From: an uncultured Flavobacteriales bacterium
GTDB lineage: Bacteria > Bacteroidota > Bacteroidia > Flavobacteriales_G > Salibacteraceae
Assembly: GCA_943788725.1 (NCBI GenBank)
Contig: CALSRJ010000004.1
Coordinates: 141,176-205,175, forward strand
Reading direction: 5' to 3'
DNA: 64,000 nt
A program made the position numbers and the translations under genes. The notes under the pieces were generated by a model. It searched no databases and had not been told where the DNA came from. It saw nothing but the letters and a program-made list of their open reading frames with translations. Position 1 is the first letter of the stretch; each line of letters opens with the position of its first letter. Positions 38,914 through 48,579 of this stretch are shown one piece after another.

Positions 38914-38948
38914 AAGAAGGTCCCGATAGCGAACTACGGAACCTTCTT
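38914..38948 (-). terminator. Hairpin terminator between converging genes
   Basis: AAGAAGGT (38914-38921) pairs with ACCTTCTT (38941-38948), with inner CCG/CGG and TAG/CTA pairs. On the minus strand the stem is followed by ATTTTATG, so it best serves the outer-membrane protein gene. No T-run follows on the plus strand. Confidence 0.6.
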
Positions 38949-38974
38949 GCAACCTAACTAAACAGAGATGGTCT

Positions 38975-39877
38975 TTAGAACATAAGCTGTACACCCATGT
39001 CGAATGGTCTGATCTCACCTGAGGTTCTTCCATTTTGAAAGAGTGAATTCAAGCCGTAGTTAGCATACACATTCACAGGTCCGTATCCGATGCTCGCAGT
39101 GGCGTGGAAGAGGAAGGGATTCAGGTCAAAATCACTTTTGTACTTAAGCGTGTTGTTGTCTCCATTCTCACTGTATCGCTGCTTCAATCGCGAGCTCATT
39201 CTCCAAGATACTTGGCCGCCTGCGGCGAAACGAAATGCCTTTTCTTCTTTCTTATTCGTGCTGAATCCAATCATCAAAGGCGCTGTCAAGTAAGATGCCT
39301 TGAGCTTGTTCTTGTCGAATAGACGTGTACTATCCGTGTTGTACGAGAAGGGTACGGTCGGACGAAGGGTAGTGTATTGGCTGTTGAACGTGTAGTTCGC
39401 AAAGTGAAATCCGAGTCCTGTCACCAATTCGATGTGTTGCTTGTAGAGTTTGAAATCCTTTTCAATAAGGTTCAAATCCCAGCTCACGCTTCGGCCGTAA
39501 TCAAGTTCCATGTTTTGATCGGCTGAGGGGATCCACAATCCATCGTTATGGAGAAAGCCGTTTACGCCAATTCTAATCCCAGCCCAGTGGCTTACTGGAT
39601 CATCCTTATCGTCGTCCTTATCTTCATCTTCCCAATCTTCGGTGTCGATTTCCATACCGTCTACTATAACACGGTCAGACCCTTTGTCGTTATCGCTGAG
39701 AACGATGATTTTCATTCCGGCCACTTTGACGATGGTTGAATCTTGCCCTTTCTTAGGTGAGATCACAACTTCGACATCGCCGGTGTCTGATCCTTGAGTT
39801 GCTACTGAATCGTTTTGAGCGAAGGTCACGGAGACCAGGAGGCTCAAGATCAGTGTTATTGTTGCTGTAGTTTTCAT
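38975..39877 (-). CDS. Outer-membrane beta-barrel protein (PorT-like)
   Basis: A signal peptide (ATITLILSLLVSVTFAQ) precedes an acidic linker (residues about 75-93, many Asp and Glu) and a C-terminal region of alternating hydrophobic residues typical of an outer-membrane barrel. It ends with an aromatic-rich strand (GEIRPFDMGVQLMF). It resembles the outer membrane beta-barrel group common in Bacteroidota. It is last in an operon with an ECF sigma factor and an anti-sigma factor and may be their target or sensor. The acidic stretch could bind divalent cations. Confidence 0.7.
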   Translation of the reverse strand: MKTTATITLILSLLVSVTFAQNDSVATQGSDTGDVEVVISPKKGQDSTIVKVAGMKIIVLSDNDKGSDRVIVDGMEIDTEDWEDEDKDDDKDDPVSHWAGIRIGVNGFLHNDGLWIPSADQNMELDYGRSVSWDLNLIEKDFKLYKQHIELVTGLGFHFANYTFNSQYTTLRPTVPFSYNTDSTRLFDKNKLKASYLTAPLMIGFSTNKKEEKAFRFAAGGQVSWRMSSRLKQRYSENGDNNTLKYKSDFDLNPFLFHATASIGYGPVNVYANYGLNSLFQNGRTSGEIRPFDMGVQLMF

Positions 39878-39942
39878 GATAATTCCTTTTTGTTTGCTGT
39901 AGGACGGTGGGGTCCGAGAGAAGTTACAGGGGGGGGTGAAAT

Positions 39943-41007
39943 TTATTTGTAATTCACCCGCTTGAACTCGAAGTTCCCAGCCATGAACTCAAGCGAACGC
40001 TTGTCATCACTAGGGTCGGATGTGTTGAGCGCAAGGGCTTCTCGGTCATCAACTGTCTTCACAAATCCCTCGCGAATCAGGTCTTTGGTGGTTGAGGCAT
40101 TTTTTGGGTCCAAACCGAAGAATCGTTTACCGATAAGTTGAGTGAGGTTCATTGCTTGTCCGCGCGTTGGTTCTTGCTGAGCGTATACCTCGTCACTCGA
40201 CCATATTGAGATCGTTGGATTGTATGCCATCAAGTCTCGCTTTTCAAAAGCTGCCGAAGCATCGACTCCGAGTTGCGGTTGGAGAGAAGGCAATTTCTTA
40301 GGAGACGCTGAACGCTCTGTACGGGAAGGTGCACTAGGTGCTTGCACAGCAGCTAGCGTCGCAATGCTTGTTTCATCCTCTGCGCGATCATTGATGGGGA
40401 TAATGGTCTTATCGGCCGCTTCGAGGGCAGGTTGAGAAAAGTCTTCCATAAGAGAGTAGTCAAGGGACTGAACCCTTGGTACGTACACCTCATCGTTGAG
40501 CATATTGAGCACGGTCATACCGCCAAGTGCAATTACGAAGATGGCAGCCGCTCTATAAGCATATACGCGGGTGTTCTCCCATAGTGGTAGGGAACGTTTC
40601 AATGCGGCGTGCTCGGGGTAGACCACATTCACGTCAGAAGCAAGGCGCGTTTTCTGATAAAGCGTATGGTCTTGAACCAGGGCTGGATTCTTGTCTAGGA
40701 AAAGCGCTAGTTCTTCTTGACCAGCTTCATCCAATGTCTCTTCTACATCATGAATGAAATAGGATTCATAGTTTGAAGCGTCGATAGAGGGTGTAGCCTC
40801 AACGTTGATTTTAAGAGATTCCTTATCAACTGAGCCTTCCATTGGGATAAGAGCTTCCATTTCTCGCAGGCCTTCGATCTCTTCGGCTATATCTGCATGC
40901 GTCAAAAGAAAGGCTTCAAAGGCGGTGTGAAGAGCCGGACTCAGCGTTCCCTCGATGTAATCCAGGGCGTGTAGTTCGTAGTTCGATATGTCGATCTTTT
41001 GGCTCAT
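39943..41007 (-). CDS. Anti-sigma factor-like inner-membrane protein
   Basis: This 354-residue protein has an acidic cytoplasmic N-terminus (about 150 residues, with two related segments beginning ISNYELHALDYIEGTL and ASNYESYFIHDVEETL). One membrane helix follows (YRAAAIFVIALGGMTVLNML), then a long Ala/Ser/Pro-rich periplasmic tail. The layout and the 4-nt overlap (ATGA) with the ECF sigma gene identify it as the cognate anti-sigma factor. The duplicated N-terminal segment suggests two sigma-binding modules; this is an inference. Confidence 0.7.
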   Translation of the reverse strand: MSQKIDISNYELHALDYIEGTLSPALHTAFEAFLLTHADIAEEIEGLREMEALIPMEGSVDKESLKINVEATPSIDASNYESYFIHDVEETLDEAGQEELALFLDKNPALVQDHTLYQKTRLASDVNVVYPEHAALKRSLPLWENTRVYAYRAAAIFVIALGGMTVLNMLNDEVYVPRVQSLDYSLMEDFSQPALEAADKTIIPINDRAEDETSIATLAAVQAPSAPSRTERSASPKKLPSLQPQLGVDASAAFEKRDLMAYNPTISIWSSDEVYAQQEPTRGQAMNLTQLIGKRFFGLDPKNASTTKDLIREGFVKTVDDREALALNTSDPSDDKRSLEFMAGNFEFKRVNYK

Positions 41008-41492
41008 AGTACTGCTTCGATGCTTCCGATGTGTTGTTTCAATTTCTGTCTTCCTCGGAAGATGTAGACCTTCACTTGCGAAAGCGTAAGGCCCGTAATG
41101 TCTGCTATCTCATCGTAATTGTATCCTTCATAGTCGCGGAGAAGGATCACGCTGCGTTGAATCTCTGGAAGCGTGTTGAGCGCTTCGTGCAGTATCTCCT
41201 GCAGATCGTGGCTTCCCTGGTGCGTCTACTCGTTGGTGGGTGTTTCGTCGATGTTTTCGTATTTCTTGTCTCTTCTAAACCCATCGATGATCTTGTGGTT
41301 GACTGTTGTGAAGAGATAGCTTTTCACTTTGGTCGGATCCACCTGATCCCTACGCTCCCATAACTTGACGAACGCATCTTGCACCGCATCCTTGGATACA
41401 TCCTCGTCCTTGCACATAGACATAGCAAATCTGAAAAGGCCATCGGCCCATTGATCTACGATCTTATTGTACTCTTTTACGGTCAAGGTCAT
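41004..41492 (-). pseudogene. ECF RNA polymerase sigma factor split by an in-frame TAG
   Basis: ATG 41492 starts sigma region 2 (GLFRFAMSMCKDEDVSKDAV, AFVKLWERRDQVDPTKVKSYL, NHKIIDGFRR). The frame meets TAG at 41226-41228, and the same frame then continues through a complete region 4 (LPEIQRSVILLRDYEGYNYD, EIADITGLTLSQVKVYIFRG) to TGA at 41004. The whole is 162 codons, the usual ECF length. The stop lies in the linker between regions 2 and 4, so both DNA- and core-binding halves are intact in sequence but not in one polypeptide. It overlaps the anti-sigma start by 4 nt. Confidence 0.85.
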
Positions 41493-41553
41493 CAAGGTTG
41501 CTGTGGGTGAGACGACGACAACCGGGTAAAGTTACAGCAGATTGAAAGTTTTT

Positions 41554-41587
41554 TGAAAAAGCCGTCCAACTATCCTGATTATGTTTG
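41554..41587 (+). promoter_or_regulatory. Candidate trkA promoter
   Basis: TATGTTTG at 41580-41587 is a perfect TAnnTTTG and lies 19 nt before the trkA start. The nearest TTG (41554-41556) is 23 nt upstream, slightly longer than the usual spacing. Confidence 0.45.
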
Positions 41588-41606
41588 TTCTCTCTAAAGA
41601 CAAGCT

Positions 41607-42299
41607 ATGTCAAAAAGGTATGCGGTAATTGGGCTGGGACAATTTGGAAGGGCGATCGCTTCCGTGCTGGCTGGGAAGGGTGCTGAAGTCATTGCCTTGG
41701 ATAACAATCCGGTGCACATCGAGTCGATCAAAGACGACGTAGCCCACGCCATTACGATGGATGCTACCGACAAAAAAGCCTTGATGTCTCAGGGTGTGCA
41801 TGAGGTGGACGCGGTTGTATTAGCCATTGGTAAGGACTTCGAAGCGCTTTTGCTTTGTGCTGCTCACCTGTTAGAACTAGACGTGAAGCGCATCATTGCT
41901 CGCGCACATGGCCAGCATCAGCGTATGATCCTAGAGCGAATAGGTGTAACCGAGATCCTCTCCCCGGAAGATGAAGTAGGAAAGATCGTGGCCGAGCGCT
42001 TACTCAACCCAAACATCTTGAGTTACCTCGAATTGCCGGACAGCTATGAAATCGTTGAGATCAAGGCGCCAAAAGGCATCATCAATCGCTCGTTAGAAGA
42101 CATCGGCTTGCGCGACAAGTACAAGTTGACCGTCATTACCATCAAACGCGAGTTTCACGAAGACAAAAATGGCCAGCAGGTCACGGAGCAGCACGTACTC
42201 GGTGTGCCGTCCTCCAAGACTACCATCACCGAAAACGACACGCTGATGGTTTTTGGCTTGGTCAAGGACATCCAGCGGTTCACAGATATTAACTGTTAG
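41607..42299 (+). CDS. trkA: TrkA/KtrA-family potassium channel regulatory subunit
   Basis: This 230-residue protein has an RCK_N Rossmann domain with the nucleotide motif GLGQFGRAIA (residues 8-17), the acidic LDNN after beta-2, and RIIARAHGQHQRMILERIGV. An RCK_C domain follows (residues about 140-225). As a cytoplasmic ring it gates a TrkH/KtrB potassium channel in response to NAD(H) or ATP. No channel gene is adjacent. It is divergent from the sigma-factor operon. Confidence 0.88.
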   Translation: MSKRYAVIGLGQFGRAIASVLAGKGAEVIALDNNPVHIESIKDDVAHAITMDATDKKALMSQGVHEVDAVVLAIGKDFEALLLCAAHLLELDVKRIIARAHGQHQRMILERIGVTEILSPEDEVGKIVAERLLNPNILSYLELPDSYEIVEIKAPKGIINRSLEDIGLRDKYKLTVITIKREFHEDKNGQQVTEQHVLGVPSSKTTITENDTLMVFGLVKDIQRFTDINC

Positions 42300-42357
42300 G
42301 CATAGGCCACCACGCTAGGCCGCAATTCGCTCCGACGTTCAAATTCCTATTCATTAA

Positions 42358-42376
42358 TTTCGTTGGCCTAACGAAA
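42358..42376 (+). other. Hairpin directly before a start codon
   Basis: TTTCGTT (42358-42364) and AACGAAA (42370-42376) form a perfect 7-bp stem with a 5-nt loop, ending 5 nt before the ATG of the first M43 protease. It could affect ribosome access or bind a regulator; this is speculative. Confidence 0.35.
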
Positions 42377-42381
42377 ACGAC

Positions 42382-44778
42382 ATGAGGAATTATCTACTGG
42401 TTTTGCTTTTTGCAAGCTTCTCCTTGTTTACTAACGCTCAAGATCATTGTGGCACTGCTATCAATATAAACCATGCCCTGTCACTTAACCCAGCGATGGC
42501 AGTCCTCGATGAAATAGATCCTGTGTTGTTGCAAGACCAACTTGAGGAGGTGCAAAGTGGCAGGGCTGAAACGATCATTATTCCTGTCGTATTTACAATC
42601 CTTCACGACAACGGCCCAGAGCACATCATTGATGATCAAGTGCGTGATGCAGTGCGTGTGCTGAACGAAGCCTTCAACGCCGAGAATCCTCAATTGGATG
42701 AAGTCATCAGCACATTCGAGGGCATTATAGGGGATGCAGAAATAGAATTCAGGCTCGCTGCAAAAGATCCGAGTGGAAATTTCACTACGGGTATTCAGCG
42801 TATCGAGTCTCTAGAGACGTTTACAGGAGATAATGATTCAAAAATTTCTGGTTGGCCCCGAACCAAGTACTTGAACATTTGGGTGTCAGATGTGATCACG
42901 GTCGTAGGCGCAAGTGCATCGGCGTTTTCCACTGTGCCAATTTATAACCCTGGGGCATCTACAGACGGCATCATTGCCAATCATCGCTATCTAGGGACGA
43001 TTGGCACGGCCTTTTCGGATGGTCTGACCTTACCCCATGAAACGGGTCATTTTTTCAACCTGAATCATACTTGGGGTACGACGAATTTTCCAGGTTGTGA
43101 TGGAACGGCGACAAATCCCAATGATCCTTGCTTCGGAATTAACAATTGTGCCGAAGATGATGGGGTAGGAGATACTCCAAATTGTTTGGGGGTAGATAAT
43201 TCCTCTTGTAACCTAAATCAAACTACTTGCGGGTCTTTGGATAACGTGCAGAACCACATGGACTATGCTTCATGCGAGGCTATGTTTACCCAAGGTCAGG
43301 TTGGTAGAATGAGGGCAGCGTTAAACAGTTCAAGCAATGCTGCTTTTGCAGCAAGAAAGGCTTTGCACACTGAAGCAAATCATTCAGCTACTGGCGTTAC
43401 CGAGCTCTCGATGGCGGCGTACCGCGTTGCTCGACACAATGCTTGTCGAGGGGAGTCGGTTCAGTTTTTTGACGACTCGAGGTACGATGCCGAAACGTGG
43501 GAATGGAGCATCACCGGACCACAGAGCTTCACGTCTACCGAGCAGAATCCAACGTTCACATTTGGCTTGGCAGGAACCTACTCTGTTGAGTTAACGGTCA
43601 CCCAAGGGTCGATCACTAAAACCATCCTCGACGAGGATGCCTTTGTAGTTTCAGATGTCTACGGACATGCGGTTCCTTTTCAAGAAGATTTCTCAAATCC
43701 TGCCGAAGGATGGATGAGCGTGAACAGGGGAATAGAAGATGATAAGTATCAATGGCAATACAAGACCGATATCGGATATGACGACGATGAATCATACATG
43801 GTCTACAACATCGGAAATGAGCACAAGAACCACGATGAGTTGATCCTCGCAAGCGTTGATTTTCGTCCTATGACCAAAGTGGACATCTCCTTCAAAGTGG
43901 CGTATGGAAGGCTGAACAGTGACAACAATGACGAATTAAGCGTCAAAGTGAGCAATGATTGTGGTGATACTTGGAAGTCAGTTTGGACAGCAGGAGCAGT
44001 GCAACTCAACGGTGGAAAGCCCTTGACAACGAGCATTTTTAAGCCTCAGTCGCAAAGCGATTGGGAGAGTTTTACCGTCACCAATGTCCCTACCAGCTGG
44101 TTAGGCGAGAACGCCTTGATCATGTTTGATTTTGAACCGGGAGGAGGAAACCAATTGTACGTAGACAACATCAACATCGATGGGGAGTATTCCATTGTTC
44201 CTTTCCTTGTTTACCCAACCGACAATGCCGCTCAAATGAACAGCAATGTCCTACTGGACTGGAGAGCCGTGCCTAGCGCAACGGCCTATGAATTTCAGTT
44301 GAGTAAGAACGACGCCTTCACAGCCAATGTGGCTTCGGGTAGGCAGGACGCTATCGATGATGAAGATTCTGAACAAGCGGACACGCGTTTCAAGACGAGC
44401 GATCTCGAGTTTGGACAAACCTATTTCTGGCGAGTTCGTGCGAAGGTCAGCGGAAGCAGCACAGCTTGGAGCGAGGTGTGGAGTTTCACCGTAGCAGATG
44501 ATGGAGTTGGCATTGCGGAAGCATCTGAGCAAGGCCTATGGGTCTATCCAAATCCGGCTTCTGATCGCATCAACCTCCGATTTCCAACGGCAGTAAAAGA
44601 AATGGAAGTGGACATCTACGCTGTAAGCGGACAGTTGCTCGATCGTCGAACAATTACCTCTGTGCAGCCCAACCAAGATGTAAGCCTGTCCGTCCAAGAT
44701 TTACCGAACGGGATTTACATCCTACGAACAATGCACGAAGGAGTGCGTTGGAATAAGCGGTTTACCATAAGCCGCTAA
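42382..44778 (+). CDS. Secreted M43-family zinc metalloprotease with PKD and T9SS sorting domains
   Basis: A signal peptide (NYLLVLLFASFSLFTNAQ) leads into a pappalysin-like catalytic domain with HETGHFFNLNH (zinc-binding HExxHxxxxxH, near residue 219) and a Met-turn NHMDYASC. A PKD-like domain (residues about 350-420), a MAM/jelly-roll-like module ending LYVDNINIDGEY, an FN3-like module, and a T9SS type A C-terminal domain (LWVYPNPASDRINLRF) follow. It is exported through type IX secretion and degrades extracellular protein. A paralogue follows 21 nt later, probably in the same operon. Confidence 0.88.
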   Translation: MRNYLLVLLFASFSLFTNAQDHCGTAININHALSLNPAMAVLDEIDPVLLQDQLEEVQSGRAETIIIPVVFTILHDNGPEHIIDDQVRDAVRVLNEAFNAENPQLDEVISTFEGIIGDAEIEFRLAAKDPSGNFTTGIQRIESLETFTGDNDSKISGWPRTKYLNIWVSDVITVVGASASAFSTVPIYNPGASTDGIIANHRYLGTIGTAFSDGLTLPHETGHFFNLNHTWGTTNFPGCDGTATNPNDPCFGINNCAEDDGVGDTPNCLGVDNSSCNLNQTTCGSLDNVQNHMDYASCEAMFTQGQVGRMRAALNSSSNAAFAARKALHTEANHSATGVTELSMAAYRVARHNACRGESVQFFDDSRYDAETWEWSITGPQSFTSTEQNPTFTFGLAGTYSVELTVTQGSITKTILDEDAFVVSDVYGHAVPFQEDFSNPAEGWMSVNRGIEDDKYQWQYKTDIGYDDDESYMVYNIGNEHKNHDELILASVDFRPMTKVDISFKVAYGRLNSDNNDELSVKVSNDCGDTWKSVWTAGAVQLNGGKPLTTSIFKPQSQSDWESFTVTNVPTSWLGENALIMFDFEPGGGNQLYVDNINIDGEYSIVPFLVYPTDNAAQMNSNVLLDWRAVPSATAYEFQLSKNDAFTANVASGRQDAIDDEDSEQADTRFKTSDLEFGQTYFWRVRAKVSGSSTAWSEVWSFTVADDGVGIAEASEQGLWVYPNPASDRINLRFPTAVKEMEVDIYAVSGQLLDRRTITSVQPNQDVSLSVQDLPNGIYILRTMHEGVRWNKRFTISR

Positions 44779-44799
44779 GAACCTAGTTAAAGAGATTAC

Positions 44800-47217
44800 A
44801 TGAAGAGAATGAATGTCTTCGCCATGTTTATGGCGATTGTTTCCATGGCCTTTGGCCAGCATGAAATTTGTGGAACGGAGTTGTTTATCAAGGAATCATT
44901 TCAGAACAACCCAAATGCCTTAGAGGAGCAACGCGTTCAGGACAGCCTGATCCGTGCAGAGTTTGGCCAATCTGAGGCTTCTCGGAGAACGGGTAAAATC
45001 ATCGTTCCGGTGGTAGTGCATGTGATTTGGTGGAATTGCGAGGCCAACATCTCTACTTCTCAGGTCAAGAGTGGGATCGATTTCCTAAACAATTCCTTTA
45101 ACCTGCAATTGCCCGATACCGATGAGGTTAGGGAGGTGTTTAAGCCGCACATGGGGGACATGGACATCGAGTTCAGACTCGCTCAGATCGATCCTTCGGG
45201 AAACCCGACAAATGGAATCAGCCGAGATCAGAATTCGATTTCACTGAACGTAAATACGAGCAGCAACGATGTCCGGAATATCTATCGATGGGGTAGCTTG
45301 ACATCACCCACGGCTTCAAAGTACTTCCACATTTGGGTGGTTGAACAAATCAACCTGGGGGTTTCGGGTCAAATCAATGGCTTCGGTATGATTCCAGCGA
45401 GTAACGTTGATTGGAGTAGGTGGGGCTTGGTAATTCGACATGATCGTTTTGGAACCACCGGAACTGCAGGGAATGATGGAACCACCTTGCCGCACGAAGT
45501 GGGTCACTGTTTCAATCTTTGGCATACGTTTTATCCCCTTGAGGCGGGAGGATCTGCCTGTTCATCCAACATGTCATGCAGCGCAGGGGACCAAGTGTGC
45601 GACACTCCCCCGGTTGGACAAATTCGCTGGGACTGCTCGCCCTCGGCCAATACTTGCTCCTTCGCAGGTTCTGGTTCGCCGTACAGTTCAGACCCCCCAG
45701 ACATGATGGAGAACATCATGAGCTACAGCAGCTGCAGAGCCGTATTTACCGAAGGCCAGGTCACGAGAATGACGCAAGCCACCACCACGAGTATCTATAA
45801 GATCAAAGACCTAGTTGACGAGGACAACCTAATAGCGACCGGTGTAGCAGGATTTTTGGAAGCGGACTTTGTGGCCTCGAACGAGATCGTTGTGGCGGAT
45901 CGACCTATGATTTTCAAGGATAATACCCGCTACGAATCGGACGATTGGAAGTGGGGTTTTGGAGCGTCTACGTTTCCGCCAACGTCTACTGCTCAGGAGC
46001 CGGAAGTGACCTTCATTCAAACAGGCCCCATGCCGGTGAATCTTACGGTGTTCAGCGGATCGGATAGTTTGATGGTTCAGAAAGATGTGCTCGTTGTCTC
46101 TGAACGAGGAGAGCCTGTGCCATTTCTTGAGTCATTTGAAGAAGGGCAGCTGTTTGATGACCAACGGTGGTATTCGAACGACACGGATGAAGACGGAAAC
46201 TCTTGGATGTTGACCTCAGATGCTTCTTACGCTGGAGACCGCTCTTTGATGATCGAAAATTTCGGCTTGTGTGGTTCCACACAGGATGAACTGACCTCAA
46301 GCACACTGGATCTAGAACCCTTTTCTCAGGTGACGTTGACGTTTAAGGCGGCCTTCGCAAGAAGAACGACCAGCAACAATGATTTCATCCGCGTACTGAT
46401 GAGTAAAGATTACGGCGAAACGTGGGACCTTGTTAAAGTCATTGGAGGATCTAGCCTCGCTTCGGTCGAGAACCTACAAAATGGAAGCTGGACACCAGCT
46501 GACACTAGCGAATGGAAAGAGCACAGCTACAATGTGAGCAATACCTTCAAGCGGGAAGGAGCACTCATCAGATTCCAATTCAATGGGGATGGAGGCAACA
46601 ATCTTTACCTGGATGACATTAAGATTTCAGGAACCTACAAGAACAAAGTGTTCCTCGTCTCACCGAAGAATCGCAAACTTGGTTTGGCAACGGATGTGAC
46701 ATTAGACTGGAAAGCTGTAGGAGAGGTGGATTTCTACGAATACCAGATCGATACAGAGACGTCGTATGACACGCCTGAACTGCGCACTGGGACCAACGAT
46801 TACATCGATGCCTCTCCTGAGAATGAGGACACGCAAGCGTTGCTGGAGGACCTTTCAGTAGACACGAAGTACTATTGGAGAGTACGTGCGAGTAAAGGCG
46901 GAGTCGTTACCGAATGGAGTGACAATTGGAATTTCCGAATCAGCAATACAGGAGTTGGTGTGAAGGAAATGATGAAGGAGGAATTCCTTGAAATCTTTCC
47001 AAACCCAGCACAAGATCGAGTGACCGTAAAGGCCAATGCACCCATTCAATCCATTGAGTTATTAGACCTGAGCGGAAGGATCGCAAAAGTGGTGCAACGC
47101 TCAGCCTCAAGTCAAATAGCTTCTATCAGTGTTTCTGCTTGCCAGCCGGGCACCTATTTCCTTCGGGTTACTACGGTAGAAAATGATGTTTACGTGAAGC
47201 CGCTGATTATTCAGTAG
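44800..47217 (+). CDS. Secreted M43-family zinc metalloprotease, tandem paralogue
   Basis: This 805-residue protein has the same domain order as its upstream neighbour: signal peptide, M43 catalytic domain with HEVGHCFNLWHTF (near residue 230) and Met-turn NIMSYSSC. A PKD-like region, a jelly-roll module ending LYLDDIKISGTY, an FN3-like module, and a T9SS sorting domain (EIFPNPAQDRVTV) follow. The two differ widely in sequence, so the duplication is old and their substrates may differ. Its 3' end overlaps the converging EamA gene by 11 nt. Confidence 0.88.
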   Translation: MKRMNVFAMFMAIVSMAFGQHEICGTELFIKESFQNNPNALEEQRVQDSLIRAEFGQSEASRRTGKIIVPVVVHVIWWNCEANISTSQVKSGIDFLNNSFNLQLPDTDEVREVFKPHMGDMDIEFRLAQIDPSGNPTNGISRDQNSISLNVNTSSNDVRNIYRWGSLTSPTASKYFHIWVVEQINLGVSGQINGFGMIPASNVDWSRWGLVIRHDRFGTTGTAGNDGTTLPHEVGHCFNLWHTFYPLEAGGSACSSNMSCSAGDQVCDTPPVGQIRWDCSPSANTCSFAGSGSPYSSDPPDMMENIMSYSSCRAVFTEGQVTRMTQATTTSIYKIKDLVDEDNLIATGVAGFLEADFVASNEIVVADRPMIFKDNTRYESDDWKWGFGASTFPPTSTAQEPEVTFIQTGPMPVNLTVFSGSDSLMVQKDVLVVSERGEPVPFLESFEEGQLFDDQRWYSNDTDEDGNSWMLTSDASYAGDRSLMIENFGLCGSTQDELTSSTLDLEPFSQVTLTFKAAFARRTTSNNDFIRVLMSKDYGETWDLVKVIGGSSLASVENLQNGSWTPADTSEWKEHSYNVSNTFKREGALIRFQFNGDGGNNLYLDDIKISGTYKNKVFLVSPKNRKLGLATDVTLDWKAVGEVDFYEYQIDTETSYDTPELRTGTNDYIDASPENEDTQALLEDLSVDTKYYWRVRASKGGVVTEWSDNWNFRISNTGVGVKEMMKEEFLEIFPNPAQDRVTVKANAPIQSIELLDLSGRIAKVVQRSASSQIASISVSACQPGTYFLRVTTVENDVYVKPLIIQ

Positions 47218-48121
47218 GCTTGGGAGCCGACCTTCGGATACTGACCAAGTAAACTCCCGCGAATATCAGCACGGCGGCCATGATTTTGATCCAGTGGATC
47301 TCTTCCATGCCGAAGGCGATGCTCATCGTTCCTGCGAGCACAGGCTGTAAATAGATGTACGCACTCACCACGGATGGACTTACCGTTTTCATGGCGTATA
47401 CGTTCAGGAAGTATACGAGGAAAGTGACGCCTACTATCACAAACATGACGCCCCAAAATATATTGGTCGGCATGGTTGCCCAGTCCACTTCTAGGGCCTG
47501 GGAATAGCCAAAGGGAAAGACCATCACGCAGCCAAAGGTGAATACCCATTTGATCACGGTCATCGCCTCATACTTCGCCATTAAGGGCTTCGCGGTCACC
47601 AAGTAGATGCCATAGCTCAAGGCGTTGATAAGGATCATTCCATCCCCAATTGGGTCTCCTGCGCGCCATTCTATTTCGCTGTATCCAAGGAGCACAGGAA
47701 GTGCAATCAACGAGAGAGATCCTACCAGTCCCAATGAAATGCCCGCTACCTTGTAAGGGGTGATGCGTTCCTTAAGAATGACTGCCGCTGCCAACAGCAC
47801 CAAAATTGGATTTGACGTCATGATGACGCTTGCGTTGAGCGGAGACGTAATGTTGAGTCCGTTGAAAAAGAAGAGTTGGTTCATGGCTACGCCAAAGAGC
47901 GCGGCTTGGATGAACCGAGGATAATCTTCACGTTTTATTTTCTCTTTGGAGATGAAGCGATGCACGATCCAAAACAGAACGGTTGCCCCAAAGACGCGGT
48001 AAAAAATGAAGCCAGAAGGTCCGATGTAAGCAGGCATGATCCCTTTGGCAACGATGTAGTTGATCGCGTAGAATACGCCGACGACGAATAGAGCGATGTG
48101 CGCTTTGGTAACGTTATTCAC
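47207..48121 (-). CDS. EamA-family (DMT) transporter
   Basis: This 304-residue protein has about ten membrane helices in two EamA repeats. The first holds PLNASVIMTSNPILVLLAAAVILKERIT and the second SPSVVSAYIYLQPVLAGTMS, both at the conserved repeat position. The family exports or imports amino acids, nucleotides and other metabolites; the substrate is not readable here. It overlaps the 3' end of the upstream ArsC/Spx-like gene by 8 nt. Confidence 0.85.
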   Translation of the reverse strand: MNNVTKAHIALFVVGVFYAINYIVAKGIMPAYIGPSGFIFYRVFGATVLFWIVHRFISKEKIKREDYPRFIQAALFGVAMNQLFFFNGLNITSPLNASVIMTSNPILVLLAAAVILKERITPYKVAGISLGLVGSLSLIALPVLLGYSEIEWRAGDPIGDGMILINALSYGIYLVTAKPLMAKYEAMTVIKWVFTFGCVMVFPFGYSQALEVDWATMPTNIFWGVMFVIVGVTFLVYFLNVYAMKTVSPSVVSAYIYLQPVLAGTMSIAFGMEEIHWIKIMAAVLIFAGVYLVSIRRSAPKPTE

Positions 48122-48464
48122 CTAACCTATTCTTGATGTCTTGAATGGTTTGCTTGCTGTTTCCTACGAAGGAAGCTTCCTCAATGATATAGACGGGACG
48201 CTTCAGAAACGTGTATTCATCGAGGATCAGACTCCGGTAGTCTGCATCGCTCAACGATTTTTCATTCAATCCTTCGGCTCTATATTTCACAGCTCGCTTG
48301 TTGAACAAGGCTTCATAACTACCGTGGTCTTTTTGAAGGCGATCAAGACTGGCGGCGTCGATGTGTTGTCTTTTTATATCCTGAAGGTCAAAGCCTTCGG
48401 TGCCCGTTTCGTTCATGATGCGTTTGCACGTGTCGCATGTGCTGAGGTAATATATCTTCTTCAT
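48114..48464 (-). CDS. ArsC/Spx/YffB-family thioredoxin-fold protein
   Basis: From ATG 48464 this is 116 residues with the N-terminal CxxC motif YYLSTCDTCKRIM and a C-terminal FLKRPVYIIEE in place of the usual RP segment. Both Spx regulators and ArsC reductases share this fold, so arsenate reduction cannot be claimed from sequence alone. It is the first gene of a two-gene operon with the EamA transporter. Confidence 0.8.
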   Translation of the reverse strand: MKKIYYLSTCDTCKRIMNETGTEGFDLQDIKRQHIDAASLDRLQKDHGSYEALFNKRAVKYRAEGLNEKSLSDADYRSLILDEYTFLKRPVYIIEEASFVGNSKQTIQDIKNRLGE

Positions 48465-48579
48465 CGCTGGGCGGTTCGGCCCCAAAGTTAGGGTTAAGGG
48501 ATTGGACGAATTACACAGAAATTATCTGTGATCGATTCCTAATCCTGTTTTAGAAGGGTTTTCTTTGCATTCTACGTCC

